Below are positions 1 to 12,420 of a stretch of 64,000 nucleotides of DNA, piece after piece. A program made the translations under genes and the position numbers. The notes under the pieces are model-generated. The model saw nothing but the letters and a program-made list of their open reading frames with translations. It did not search any database and was not told where the DNA came from. Numbering within the stretch: position 1 is the first letter of the stretch; each line of letters opens with the position of its first letter. The stretch spans positions 51,817,115 through 51,881,114 of the forward strand of contig NW_019211455.1 of NCBI RefSeq assembly GCF_002443255.2, in the 5' to 3' direction. Source of the stretch: Varroa destructor (taxonomy: Eukaryota > Arthropoda > Arachnida > Mesostigmata > Varroidae).

Positions 1-179
1 GCTATGTTACTGTGATAACTCACTATTATAGCCCAGCGACAATCGATACACGACCCCGTATATAAACATATAGCAACGCAAGCTATCTCACGTCTAAAAG
101 GATTAGCTCTGCGCGTACCATATAGTCGTTCCGTTCCTACTGCTAATTAGTGAGCACTATAAAAAATTCCATCACTTAC

Positions 180-675
180 ATGTATCACAGGAGAAGGAGT
201 TGTACGGAGTGGAAAAGGGCGAAGCCTGATGCAGCCGTTGGTGTTCGAGGACGTCCTCACGCAGCTGTAACGATTGCCGTAACACCTCGGGGGCGGTATA
301 TTGCGGGTTGAGGCTTACCGGCCGCCAGTTACTCGCCTTCTGGACGCCGGTTGAACTAAGCAGGAATACATGATCGCATTTGTCGAGTGCGAACGAGCTA
401 AGCTGCAGTGCGCCCTGAAGTGTAAAGCCTCGCGCATGAAGGTCTTCGCAGATGGCGCACATCTGCGCCAGGTAGCTCCTAACATGGTCGGGTGGCAAAG
501 ATCGTGGCACGAGGCGACTGACTACCGTTTGCAGGTGGTCCCGATCCTCACCGAAGATAACAGCCGATCGAGACTCGTCTAGTCGTATAATGTGGAGGCT
601 ACGCGCGACCCCTAAAACGTCCCAAATCTCTTTTTCCTTCAGAATCAGTGACGTCAACTGGTCGTCATTGAGAAC
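180..675 (-). CDS. Internal exon of a degenerate protein-kinase-like (pseudokinase) gene, partial
   Basis: A 496-nt open exon on the minus strand is bounded by a good acceptor (attaattgcag at 676 and above) and a strong donor (GTAAGT starting at 179). It gives 165 codons plus one base, and the gene continues past the left edge of the window. The translation begins VLNDDQLTSLILKEKEIWDV and looks like part of a kinase fold. A helix-E-like stretch (VRSYLAQMCAICEDLHARGF) leads into the place where HRD should be, and a clear APE-type motif (YTAPEVL) follows about 50 residues later. The HRD motif, its catalytic Asp and downstream Asn, and DFG are all absent, so phosphotransfer is unlikely from what is visible. 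The family is not recognised with confidence; the layout recalls atypical kinases such as the RPS6KC1 group, but that is a guess. The exon starts in phase 0, compatible with the candidate first exon at 12037-12108. Confidence 0.6.
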
Positions 676-3600
676 CTGCAATTAATTGACAGTTAAGGTC
701 GTTATGGTTAGTGGAAAGGAACACACGGCATATAAACAGCGATATAAAGACACGTTCAAATTCGATTCGCGTTTGACCGTATTCGAGCCGTTGTCACCCA
801 GGTATCATCACTCAGATCATCCCGTGCAGTACCTCAGTTGAAAGTTTTAAAAACCTTCAACTACAAAACGTTTTACAAAGAATACGGACAAATAAGACAA
901 AATGAAGGCCGTCAAAGAATTTTATTCAAAGACTACCATTTATGTTTGAGTCGAAGTAGTCATTTTGTTGAGTAAATTAAACGGTACATACAGATATAAA
1001 TTTGCAAATTAAGTAACATATCTAGTGTTTAGGACAAAAAATCTTAAAGCGAACCATAACTTTTAATTAAATACACCCCCTTATAAAAAAGATCTAGAAA
1101 TCACGGCATGTGTAAACTGTCCAGCACAAGCAGTATACTAAACTAATGTTGTACCTCGCTTTCCATGTTTTCAAACAAACGAGCGAAATATTTATTGACA
1201 TGATCATAATATATAGACTCTACTGGTTGTTCCCCTAGGGTTGTAGATAGTTATTGTTTTTCATCAATTTGTTCAATGATACGTATCTACCGTGAATGTG
1301 ACTGTGCTAGATCTCAAGCGGCGACTTGAAATAACTGAAAATTGGTCGTGAAATAATTCAAAACTACACTGTCCGTGTATGTATGGTGTACGTATTTTAG
1401 ATTACCGGAGATATTAAACGTTGTAACTCGATAAAATTACCCTACTTGTCACCCAAAGCGACCATCTAATCTGTCATTGATTGGACCTTTATTATCTTTG
1501 CTCTTAGCGAAAAACGTTTATTTGTATGGAATCGAATTGTCACTGAAAACAATGCGAAAAAATTGGCATTAGCATAATTAAATGTACATCAAAAACATGA
1601 TATAGTTTATGATTTTGTAGATATTCTTTGTCAACTAATGTTCTAGTTTTAGGCTCAAGCGGCAAATAATATTTCTACGGAACACCCATTTCGTGTACTA
1701 CAAGAAAGAACAGCTTCTGCTTTACTTATCTAAAGACGCCTTAAGCACCTATAAGTCAACGTGAACTCATAGTCACAGAGAAACATTGCGTCGAAACGAC
1801 CGAGCACCCACATAAGGCAACAGGTTATACTGTCCAATAGACGGTTTAAGAACAGGTCTCAAGAAGGCGTAAAGTAATATCCGCGGAAAAATCCTAGGTC
1901 ATCTCAATGTCCTGTCGTCTTGTCGATGACGTGTATCGTTTAAATTCTTTTTCAACTACCAGCCCGGACCATCCGATGTGTCGTGCGTGACATAGATCGA
2001 TGGACATTTGGATGGAAATGTGCTGTTGTAGATACTGCTGCATTTAGCAACACGGATAGATGGCCATATTAATTGCATTGGATCATTAACTGCCATGCAC
2101 AAAACGATTTATCACGGATGGCTGATATCTGCTGACGCTGAGCGCTAGTAGCTCAGGATAGACACAAGGCAGGTGCTATAACCTACAGTCTCCATCTCAC
2201 GATATTATCCGAATTCGCTACCGCTTTCGACTGCGATGCTTAAGACAACAGCAAAGTCCGGGTAGACCTCTGCGTCGCTATCAAGCTTCGAATGATATCT
2301 ACTAACAGTACTGTTCCACTGTCGTACTGCTGTTATACATTAATGTATGTACATATAGACAAAGCCTCACATAGATCAACAAGAGCTGAAATATCTAACG
2401 CAACAAAGCTTTGTCATATTCCCACAGCCTTGAGGCTTTATCCTCTCATTAAGGTATCTCTGAAAATTACTTATGCATGCTATATTGCCGACTTAATAGT
2501 AACAGTATACATCCTAAACTCAATAGATAATCTATCTTTGGGCTTTATCAAAAAGTAAGCGCATAAACTAACAAGACCCTGGTGCTCTGCCTATACAAAT
2601 AGAAGCCGCAGCAGCTGGTCATGAAACTTCTATATCGTTATATTTTTCCATTACATATTAACAGCAAAAATATCAACATGATGGTGGTTTTCTAATTCTG
2701 ATTCTGCATATAGGGTCGGAGCTGCATGATGCCATAATCCAATGTGTGCCCAGCACCATCTTCTCGCCGACATCAACAACGGCGGTAGCTGACATGATCA
2801 TGTCCACACGATAAAAAAACAGGCGGGGGAAACGCAGAACAGCAGCGGTTTTAGAATACTAGCAGGCGGCCTAAAGGATAGAAGCACACTGGCGATAGCA
2901 GTGCGACGATGGCTTTGAACAGTAACAAAACGGAAAATTTAATCCCTCTCTTGGCCTGTAGCTGGAATCGAAGGCGTTCTTCACGACGACAGTCAAAATT
3001 AGAAGGATAACCGACAGGTAAATATAAGCTAAGCAGGGCAGGTAGCATCGTATCTAGGGGCTTTACTTATGTAACGACATGCTCCTGTTGTTGTTGTTTC
3101 CGTTATTAAGTACATGGCCTTTATTTCGTTTGATGTGGCAATTGTTAGTTGATTAGCTGGGATGGTCGGTTCAGATATGGGTCGCTTTTGTCGAGCTTAG
3201 CAGCACGATTAACATATGTTGAGTCACCCCTTTAACGTCAATCTAACACAATCAAAGGACATAATAGTTTTTTTTTAAACGGCATATAAACTCTAAACGA
3301 CATTTGGTCAATTTCTGCCATAATAAAAATGCTAACTTTCGTTATAGCCTTCATGAGCAACAACGGAACGTCTTGTTTTTATTCATGAGAAATCTTTCGA
3401 TCCAAACGTGCCAGTCACATAAGCAAGTAGTTGTTAGCTGGCATTAGCTGTATTTGAAACTTGACACGGTCGCGTTGTAACAAACAGAAAATAACAGAAA
3501 GAAAAGCAACAGTGCTATATGCATTATCGTCATTCCGCTCAAAAGCGCACCTAACTCCCCCAAGAGCCACAGCAAATACATAAATTAATTTGCTGGTCAT

Positions 3601-3837
3601 TACGAAAAGAGCAGCTTTTATCTCGTCACGATATGTTTCGTAACAGTTGTCAAAACACCATCACTCCCAACAACAGATACAACAGCAGATGCTGCTGTTG
3701 TTGCCACCTTGCAGTCTTCTGGTTACAAAAAAACATTATCATCATCGTCGCCGCCGTCGCCATGGTGATGCCTTGGAGCCATGGTGAGGACCACCGCTCC
3801 TTATCGTAAAACCAATGTGACCACAGAACCATGTCAA

Positions 3838-3868
3838 CCAGTCAGTCAGTCAGTCAGCCAGTCAGTCA
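3838..3868. repeat. (GTCA)n tetranucleotide microsatellite
   Basis: Tandem copies of GTCA with one GCCA variant. It lies at the edge of a GC-richer patch at 3.6-4.2 kb. Confidence 0.9.
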
Positions 3869-6800
3869 TACCGTCAACCGTCCGTTCTTGCTTACGGCTA
3901 CGGCTTGTTGATGCTCCGTGTCGTCCTCATATCTCGCTTGTAGTATATATACATTGAAACGTGCGCCATGTGCGTATGTCGGTCGACAATTCCGTTTGTT
4001 GGCTGCGTGCCAGTCGAGCCGATTACTCGAGTTACTGGGCGGCAGCGGCGGCCGTAGTGAGTGAAGCTGGCCGTGTGTGTTGTGAGCAGGCAAACAGGCT
4101 GGCTGGTGAGCACCTTTTCGCGCGTTGCTGTGACTTCTTCTCTGCTCCACTAACTTCCTCCCTTCAATTATTAGAACGTCACTCTTGGCCCTTGTGGTTC
4201 TATTAGTTTGAGTAAAACAAGCTAGTTCCTTCTAACCAGTGACTGACAGTTTGAAAATTTCTTTTTTTGCAAATTTCCGCGGTCTACCGGAACCATCGCT
4301 GATGGGCAGCAGCAACAGTGAGGAGACTTTGCTTCTTCGTCGCCTGTGACCAGTGATAAGACCTAAGTGTGTGCTGTTGTTTTTGCTGCTGTACTGCTGT
4401 GTGAACATTTGAACAGAACAACGATCGGGTCGTCTGTATTCCACTCGACAGTAGTGGCAATAGGAACGGCGGGTCACAGCCACCGTCAGCGTGGAACCCG
4501 TGCAAATCTGCGCTTCTCGTTAGATTTGCTTTGGAGCCACAGCCATAGCTATTGTTGCTGCAGGTGCTTCTGAGGCTACTGCTGCTGCTGAAGTTCGTGG
4601 CTGCTCAGAGGACATTCACCTAGAAATTCTTGAATCCAGCGCGTGACAGCAGGGACGATGGTGAAAATGGCTACCGCGTTTATTACGACTACCAATCTGC
4701 ATCGGCAATAGAACTGGCAACGCGCATGCAAGCAAGCATATTGGCGTTTATTAATCGATTGCAATCGCGAACACATGTGTGAAAATATGTACACTTGCAC
4801 ATTAGTTCCTACGAATGAAATCGGGCGCAAAAGGAGATGAAAGGAAAAAAGAACAGATACTGATCATCGCCTTTCGGCAGGCTCGTTCCATCTCGCGCAC
4901 ATACTTTTACGGCGGTGGCGACAGCAGCGGGCTATGCATGTAGACAGAGACATCTTGTTCGTTCTTGTCGCTATTATTAACAGTAATAGTTCCTAAAATA
5001 AGGATAATCCTTGCATGAAGTCTTCTTTCAATAACAATTAGCATAATAAATATAAACGAACATTTATATATTTAGTAATAGATATATTTTCTTTCACCTT
5101 TTGCATAGCGACCAATGACCCATCAAGTCATAACATTACCCTGAATGTTGTATATTTCCTTGCCCTGTTTAGGTCATTTTAATTGAACGAACTCAGGCGG
5201 GCGATAATCTTATCGCAACTAAAAAGGTTGTATTCGATAACCACTAAATGAAGCTTTGGTATTTAGTTGTGATAATGTCAAATTGGTTAAGCAGTGGTTG
5301 GCAGTAAATCATGCTAACAGCTATCAAGAACGACACGAACATCCCAATGTCTTGGCCAAACAACTATGAAATGGTGATAACTCACGTTCCAAACATTTTG
5401 CTTTCCTTTGGTTGGCCTTACTAAATTATGCACAACCTTTAGGATCGCATATTGATACACAACAGATGCGCGTGCATGTCTGTGTTTTTGTCAATAAAAC
5501 ATAGTAATTTGCAGCCCGCACTGCTTCGAAGCGATTCCGAATCCAGTATAATTGTTATAATAGCAGTCATCTCCATATCGATCCCATGTGAGTCACTGTG
5601 TCGTTGTTGTAATGCGTTTTGCATTTGCACTCGAGTAATTGTATTTATATGGGTCAACTATAGTTTAGACTTGCATATAATAAGACAACTAGTAAGATCG
5701 TGTGTAGTATAGAAAAAATAACTTTTTGTGTACATAATTCAAACTTTCCTTCCCAGTCCATTTAATACTAATCAATAGTTATTATTCTTGTTGAGCGTAC
5801 GTACATGCCGTTTAAGGGGTGAGCTGACTTACCAGTAGGGGCGTTTCTTATTTTTCACAATATCGTCGTCGGTGCGAAAGTTGTATGTCCAGGGATATTC
5901 TCGTTATAAAATCCCCGTTTCCGGGTGTAAATACCTGGGAACGTTCATTACGGTGGAACATGTTGTGAGCGGCAATTGAATAGGCTTAAGCGAATTTGTG
6001 GTGGAGACTAAGGTATCTCGTCCAGCACTTTTAGTATTGATCAAAGAGAGACGCGTTCGTGTCCTCACGAATCACGCAGTACGTACCCGTGCGCTGGTAG
6101 TTTATCTATTTCGGTAGAAACGGTGAAAGAGAGAAACAGTATCTGTGTGTGCATGTGTGTGTTTAAGTGAAGGTTGTCTCTAATTGGTTCTATGCAATTT
6201 ACCAATAACAGCAGTGAGAGCAGCCCTTCTTCACGGACACAGAAAAGACATATGAGGCACTGAAATATACACTTCAATGACTACCCCGACTAGATATGTT
6301 ACATAATTATTGGTTGTACATTAATCATATTGTTGGTATTACAGTTTTATTGTCCCTAATACATTTGCTTGTTGTCTGTGTACATAAACTATGTTTCCAT
6401 ACTTGTTAGATGCCTGAATATTCCAGCCCCTTTTAGTTTTTCGGTCTTTATTGACCAATGCAACTTCTTTTGCCGCTAACGAGCTGAGATCATTATAGTG
6501 TATATGAAAAAAACCTGAGCTATCAATCGCAGCAGCGTTGACGACACCTACACAGCCGGAGAATGCTAGACGTTTACCACCACTCTCAATTAGCTAGTAA
6601 TCAATGTCTTTTTATTGATTCCTCTACTGATAGCTACGAGACTAATTGTCCCGCAGCTTCTTCTCTAACCCTTACATTAGCTAAAATATCCGCGAGGATA
6701 GCATCAGCAAAGGCTGCTTTCTATTTCCTCTGCATATTTGTTACTTCATTTCAATTGCGTGGTAATGCTAAAAATTTTGTCGTTAATTCTGCCGGCACCA

Positions 6801-9493
6801 TTCACGTCAATTGTGCTGTTGCGGTTTGCACATAAAGACGTACAACTAGTTACAGTCGCACAGTCACGCAAGAAGATGACAAGCAACTTCAGCACCTCAG
6901 CAGCAACAAGAGCAACAATAAGCAACCGGCTAAGTGCAGCAGGGAGCGATAGTGAACGGCCGTTGAACGGCCAACAGCAATCAGACAAACTAATCGGCAC
7001 AGAGACTCGTGCCTGAGCACCACTGTCCGGTAAGGGCCTGCACCTAATCGCGCGCGGCGGCCTGCTGCCACAGCAATAGATTATTGCCTCTGTGACTGCC
7101 AGCGGTGCGGTTGACGCCGCTATGGTTAGTAACGCGGTTGCTTCAGCCACGTTACGGCATGGACACACTAGTTACACCAGCAGCACTAGCAGCAGAATAC
7201 TCATCATAAAATCATCATCTGCTGTGCTTCTGCCACTGATGACGGTTTTTGATGACCGAACTTTTTTTTTCTACCAATAAGAATAGCGAGATAACAGCCC
7301 CTTGGTTTACTGTCCAGTCATCATTGCTGACAGTAGTGGTGTGTCATTCTTTCTTTGTCGTATTGGCACACGTATTAAATAGCTTGTAGAGCACTGACAA
7401 GGCTAGCTATGGTATTGGCGCCACTGCACGTTCTAAGGTAACTAGGCGGCAGACCTAACCTAAGCTAGCGTGCACACAAGGTCTCTCTCTTACCCAGAGG
7501 TCTTCTAACGCCACCAGAATTGGTATAGGCCTCCTGCCCTCGGTTGGCGACTTCCTACCATTCAGATCGCTAGTTTTGCTTTTTTCCTACAGCCATAGCA
7601 GCACAGACGGTGGTAACCCCAGTGGGCCAGCCATCCCACCCACTGACCCGTTGAGTATCAGCGCCTGCCAGATAACATCCTCTACGGGTATTATGGTCAG
7701 GATGAGTTTACCGCTGATGGTTGATGCTGCTGCTGCTGCTATTATCGTTGAATCTATTCATGTGAAACTAGTAGTGTATAAATCGGTGAGTGTGTCCGTG
7801 TGCGTTAGTGGCACGACGGTCATCGGTACTCTGCTCCTGGCGATATGGCCGCGGCCATACGACATTCGGTAGCTGCCAAGATTACCTAACAGCTAGACGA
7901 CAACAACAATGGGAGCCAGTGGCCGTCCGGTCCACCACTGCTTAGTCCAACAGTAAGCAGCTAAACAAGGCGACAACAACAACAATAATATGGACAAGCA
8001 TAACAAACGACAAACGAGCCGTTAACGGTAGCAGCAGTAGTTGAACAGAAAAACCGTTTACGACTAACTGGTTATAGGAATAACGAAATCGTCGGCTAGA
8101 GCACAACCGTTGTCGGCTTTCGCTGCCGTCAGCGACAACGATGAAAGGTACCAATCGCCACCGGGGGCCAACCAACTAATCCAATTGCTAGTTAGTTTGC
8201 GACAACTGCCGATTGTTGTCGTGGCAGCGCCGCAGCTCACAACAATAACAATAAGCACGATACTCTTATAACAACATCTTCGCGCTGTTATTGCACCAGG
8301 CATATGAACAAGCGCCTTCTCCCCCCACAAAGCGTCTTCAAGTCTCTCAAAACCTTTTCATTGTTTCGTTCATCGTCATCATTATAATTTATATCGTCGT
8401 TGCAATTATCGGTTGAGCTTGATGGGATGTTTCTTTTCTTCGTTCCTATCATTCTTCAATTCCCTCAACTGATCTGCCTACTTCACAAAGCGTATCATAG
8501 ACGGATGTCGTCGCTAACTCCCTACTATTACTCGATGCATGTCAGTGTACTACTTGTCAAAAAAGGAAGGGCAACAAACAACCTCAATAGGACAGCGAGT
8601 TTAGCAGACTTTATGATATACATACTGAGCTTACTGAGTTTCTGTTTTTCTATTGAACTGTCGTAGAGCAGCAACCTGCCGCGCGATTTATCAGCTCCAC
8701 TTCTTTCAAACTGACGAACAAGCCACTGCATGTCCGGTGAATACTGGTGTACTCCATTTTAAGTGTGTGTATGCGTCTCAAATCAGCACCGAACTATGTA
8801 GATCGCTCCGAAAACGAAAAAGCCAGAATACGTTCAAATGGATACGTTAGCAAGTATCACAGTATCACATCACATTGTTACTGTATATACGGTATTTCAT
8901 CATCAAGAAATTATTGCAGACAATAGTTATATCTCACTGCGGCGCTCATCTGGTCAGAATGCAGAATTTGGGGGGTCACTATGAGTAAGTGAATGAGTTA
9001 TTACCCTATCTCGTTTGGTCCTGCGTCGCTCAACAAGATCTGATCAGATCAGGTCCGACTTGACTTAACCTGTCTAGGACCAATGTAAACTAAACCTATT
9101 CGATTGCATGACGTTTCTTTCGTCTCTCCCTTTTTCGCGTTGAGAGGATAAAAGTAGCAATTCGCTAATCCTGTTAGTGTATTTAGGAACTGTTCTGTAC
9201 ATGCCGTATCATAGGTAGATAGAGGAAGAGTAACACAAGCAAGCGCAAACGAAAGACTACAGACAAATAGTCAAATCTAATTCCCATACATATAGAAATA
9301 GATAGGTTTTAGGTCGTCGTGGTTGTGCTGGCCGTAGTAAGTCGTAGACAAAGCTTATGCATACTGATAGCCCTTGTGTACCGTTACCTGCCAGCAAAGG
9401 GGCATCCACTCCTGTAATGGCAGCAGCAGAAACAGTGAAGGCGACAATCGCAAAGGCCGCCGCTTACGTCACGATTGTTCGTGACATAAGTCG

Positions 9494-9514
9494 ATATATA
9501 TATATATATATATA
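9494..9514. repeat. (AT)n dinucleotide repeat
   Basis: Uninterrupted alternating A and T over about 21 bases, inside an AT-rich non-coding stretch. Confidence 0.9.
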
Positions 9515-10298
9515 GCAACGATCTGAAGACAATGATAACGCTAAACCTCCAGCTTTACAACGACGATTCTTAGAAGAGCCGTTGCTGTTCGCTCAGATAC
9601 ATTCTCTCTCACTTTCTACCTGGCAAAACCACAGGTCCAGCTGGCCAAAAGTCAATCAACACATTTGCTAATTGATAAACTGCTGCCCTTACTCTAATTA
9701 AACAAATATATCAATGGATCAATATGTTCTGGCGCTTGGCTTGCGTTCACAATAAAATAATGGTACTGATAGGAGTTCTATAAATCTAGTAATTTTAAAC
9801 CTAGTAAGTTTAAACACACACTGGCTAATACTACCAACCTTCTGCCCGCTTCGAAATACACATTCTGGTATGCTTTATGGTAGTACTATTGTTTAATACC
9901 ATTACTTGGATAATGGTCATCGTGCGATGGCGATGGGTAATGTAAATCGTCTTTCATACGCCTTTTCCGAGCTTTGATGTTAACTAATAAAATACATTAC
10001 GTTCCAAATTGTATTACTCTATGCCTTGTTCCTAAAACCATTCTGGGGTTTGGTCGGGTGCCTTTAACCCTTCGAAGATCACTAAGCGATAACATTAGGT
10101 TTTGTGTTGTTGTGTTATTTCGGAAGATGACGGCTGATGGGCCACGAGGTCGATTTGCGTTCAGTTTGAGATTAACATAGTACTATCTCGTAACCCTTTA
10201 GAATCGTACGTTCCCTCCGTTCCCACGATTAATTCTTTCCCTGAATGGGTACGTTGTTCTGTTGCTGGCAATTCCTTTCGCACACCGACGTTGCCCGA

Positions 10299-10321
10299 CT
10301 GGCTGGTTGGCTGGCTGGCTA
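10299..10321. repeat. (GGCT)n short tandem repeat
   Basis: Imperfect run of GGCT units with one GGTT unit. The same motif recurs at 56344-56367. Confidence 0.85.
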
Positions 10322-11942
10322 GCTCGACTGATACTGATACGCATTGTACCAACGATACACTCGTATCACTCCTGTACTAATATTGCCATTTGCGTCAGCA
10401 GTTCCACAACCGCTGTTGCTACACGCCGCTGAAAAGCAGTGGCAAGCTGGCAATATCGAGCTTTTTTGCTTACGGACTTTGCAGAGATCACCGTCGCCCG
10501 GTAGATGGATAACATGGAGCACTCTCACATACAAAGGCACACACAGGCATGAAGCGGCGACACAGCGTTGAGCTAGCGAATACGCTGATGGTGGATGTCG
10601 AGCCACTATTTGACGGCAGTACCGCAACCGTCACCAGTCACAATCGCTGGCGACGAGTCCTGCAGCGTGAGCACTAGTAGCAGTCGTTGCAGTTGCAAAA
10701 AAAGGCAAGAAGAGACGGCCGCAGCTATAACAACTAAAACAGAAATTCAATCACTCGTCACCTACTATTGTACACCACAAGAGCTTATAGTAATAGTATC
10801 ACTACGTCTATAATGATGATACTTGCACGAGTGCTACAGCTAAGAGGATATAGTTCTGCTAGATGTTACGTGGGAGCAAGACACAGTGAAACACGGGAAC
10901 ACGGGAGCCTACACACCGCGGCGTGCTTAGATACTTCCACAGGCAGAGAAACGGTACCATGGACGCAAAAATATATATGTGTGTACGGCAGCATATAGAA
11001 AAATAGATATATGTATATGCATATATTAAATGGAAATTACTCGAGAAAGATATCCTTCCAAAGATTTAAACTACATCGAAAAGACTTGACGATCGAGAGA
11101 CAATCTGGGGCTTATCTAAATAAGCACACACATTAAGACAGACATAATTGTCTGAAATGTTGCTCGTTCATGATGATCAGTAGCTGGCACATCATTGGGG
11201 TAACAACAAAATAGTGATTTGCAGCGGCGACAGGGAGCACAGAAATCGACGGGTCGAAACCGTCGAGGCCACTCAGGGGCTGCCACGAGGCATGCAAAGT
11301 GTCGTTGGGCGTCAAATAGTCGTTTTGGATCATATCTAAGTAGATGTAGAACATCAGAGGAGTGGCCAGTGTCACCAATTAAAACGGCTAAAAGACTATG
11401 CTTGCTTCCAAGGGAAGAATGACATTCCCCTCTCTCCCTAAGTTTTGTTCACCTCGAACCTCAAGCTAGCAGCAGCATGACGACGACCACTAAGAGTGGG
11501 TGTGAAAGGTTCGAACCTCTTCAGGGAGCTACCCACAGACCAACAATTGCTAATTATACATAACCAGACCCTACTGGCTCTTAGGGGCTAGCTGAAAGCT
11601 TTCCGGAGTGTCGGTACATCGTGGCGATCGAAACCAACTTCATACCATACCTATTGCTGTACAACCACACGGTAGCACGGCCATATAGCAAGGGGTCGAT
11701 TCGCCTCTCGATCTCTTCAGTTGAATTGGGTGAAGGGTGCAGTGTTTTCTACATGTTAAACTTACCTGCGAGTATCGTACGGTTTGCTGTAGCCTGTCGT
11801 ACACTGGGTAGGTCCTCGGTCGCGGCTCAGGGAACTTCCGAAGCACGACGTTTAGGCCAAAACGTTGGGTCTCGGTGGCAGCCATGCTAGCAACAGCAAC
11901 TGCCTGTGCTAGACAATTGAGCTCCTGAACAGCCATCCCAAT

Positions 11943-11963
11943 AGCAGCAGCAGCAGCAGCAGC
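11943..11963. repeat. (AGC)n trinucleotide repeat
   Basis: Seven AGC units. On the minus strand they would read as an alanine or cysteine run in open frames just downstream of the candidate first exon. More likely intronic, because a donor site precedes them at 12036. Confidence 0.9.
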
Positions 11964-12036
11964 AACCGATCGCAGTAGCCAGTGGGTGCAGCCCCGCAAC
12001 CAAAACATTTGGCGCTCGTCGCGCGGACTTTCGTAC

Positions 12037-12108
12037 CTGGAGCTCACCGAACTCATGAGCAGCACGAGCTAAACGCGAATTTAGCGAATCGGTTGTGGGC
12101 GAAAGCAT
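12037..12108 (-). CDS. Candidate first coding exon of a minus-strand gene
   Basis: An ATG at 12108 opens a 24-codon frame (MLSPTTDSLNSRLARAAHEF and four more residues ending in GELQ), which ends exactly at a CAG|GTACGA donor. An in-frame TAG lies eight codons upstream, so this ATG would be the true start. The segment sits beside a GC-rich stretch with two E2F-like motifs, as expected for a promoter and first exon. It ends in phase 0 and could join the phase-0 kinase-like exon starting at 675. The joint sequence reads smoothly, but the 11.4-kb intron and any exons between are unproven. A competing reading continues through the donor in another frame to a GTAAGT at 11765; its alanine-rich product looks less protein-like. 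Confidence 0.35.
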
Positions 12109-12420
12109 CCGCGAGCCCTGCCCAAGAACCTAGTAGTCGAATTTTTGCGAAATCGTTCATTTTCAATGAAAAATTATTCGAAAAACATTGTGAGCACGTG
12201 CGACAGAGCTCCTAGCCGGCTTTGATGTCACTGCGGAATTCTGAGGCGGGAAATTCGAACGATGCGCTCGTCGGGAAGGCGAGCGCGCTGTTATTGCGCA
12301 ACAGCCGTGTCTAAAGCGCCCCCTGGGACGGTAGGCGCTCTTAAATTACGCCCGCCAAAATCACGGGGTTGGTCTTTCTATGCAGTTATTACGACACAAA
12401 CAGATCTCACCTGAGTAGTC
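12109..12420 (-). promoter_or_regulatory. GC-rich promoter-like region with two E2F-like motifs
   Basis: This stretch is much richer in G+C and CpG than its surroundings. Read on the minus strand it carries TTTCCCGCC at 12253-12245, the textbook E2F consensus, and TTTTGGCGGG ending near 12352. Both lie upstream of the candidate start codon at 12108. Other GCGC-rich elements cluster at 12260-12340. The motifs are seen directly; promoter function is inferred. Confidence 0.45.

Larger units (their letters stand above)
676..12036. other. Long stretch without a confident gene; possible giant intron
   Basis: About 11.4 kb between the kinase-like exon and the candidate first coding exon, both on the minus strand. 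It holds AT-rich DNA (0.7-3.3 kb, 4.9-6.5 kb, 8.8-10 kb) alternating with GC- and CAG/GTT-rich patches (3.6-4.8, 6.5-8.3, 10.2-11.0 kb). Several open frames of 60-140 codons occur on both strands, but they overlap each other, are rich in simple-repeat residues and show no recognised domain. A low-confidence exon-like segment at 5833-5899 on the minus strand is described in the findings. If the two flanking exons belong together this whole stretch is intron. Confidence 0.4.

Noticed and set aside
6746..7168. 140-codon minus-strand frame
   Set aside because: Low-complexity composition in a CAG/GC-rich patch, overlapping open frames on the other strand, and no motif.
11490..11530. ggttcgaacct, resembling a tRNA T-loop
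   Set aside because: No matching A box, anticodon stem or acceptor stem was found around it.
11640..12065. 141-codon minus-strand frame
   Set aside because: It contains a repeat-derived Ala run and, apart from a donor-like GTAAGT near 11772, shows no recognised domain; the frame using the earlier donor at 12036 looks more natural.
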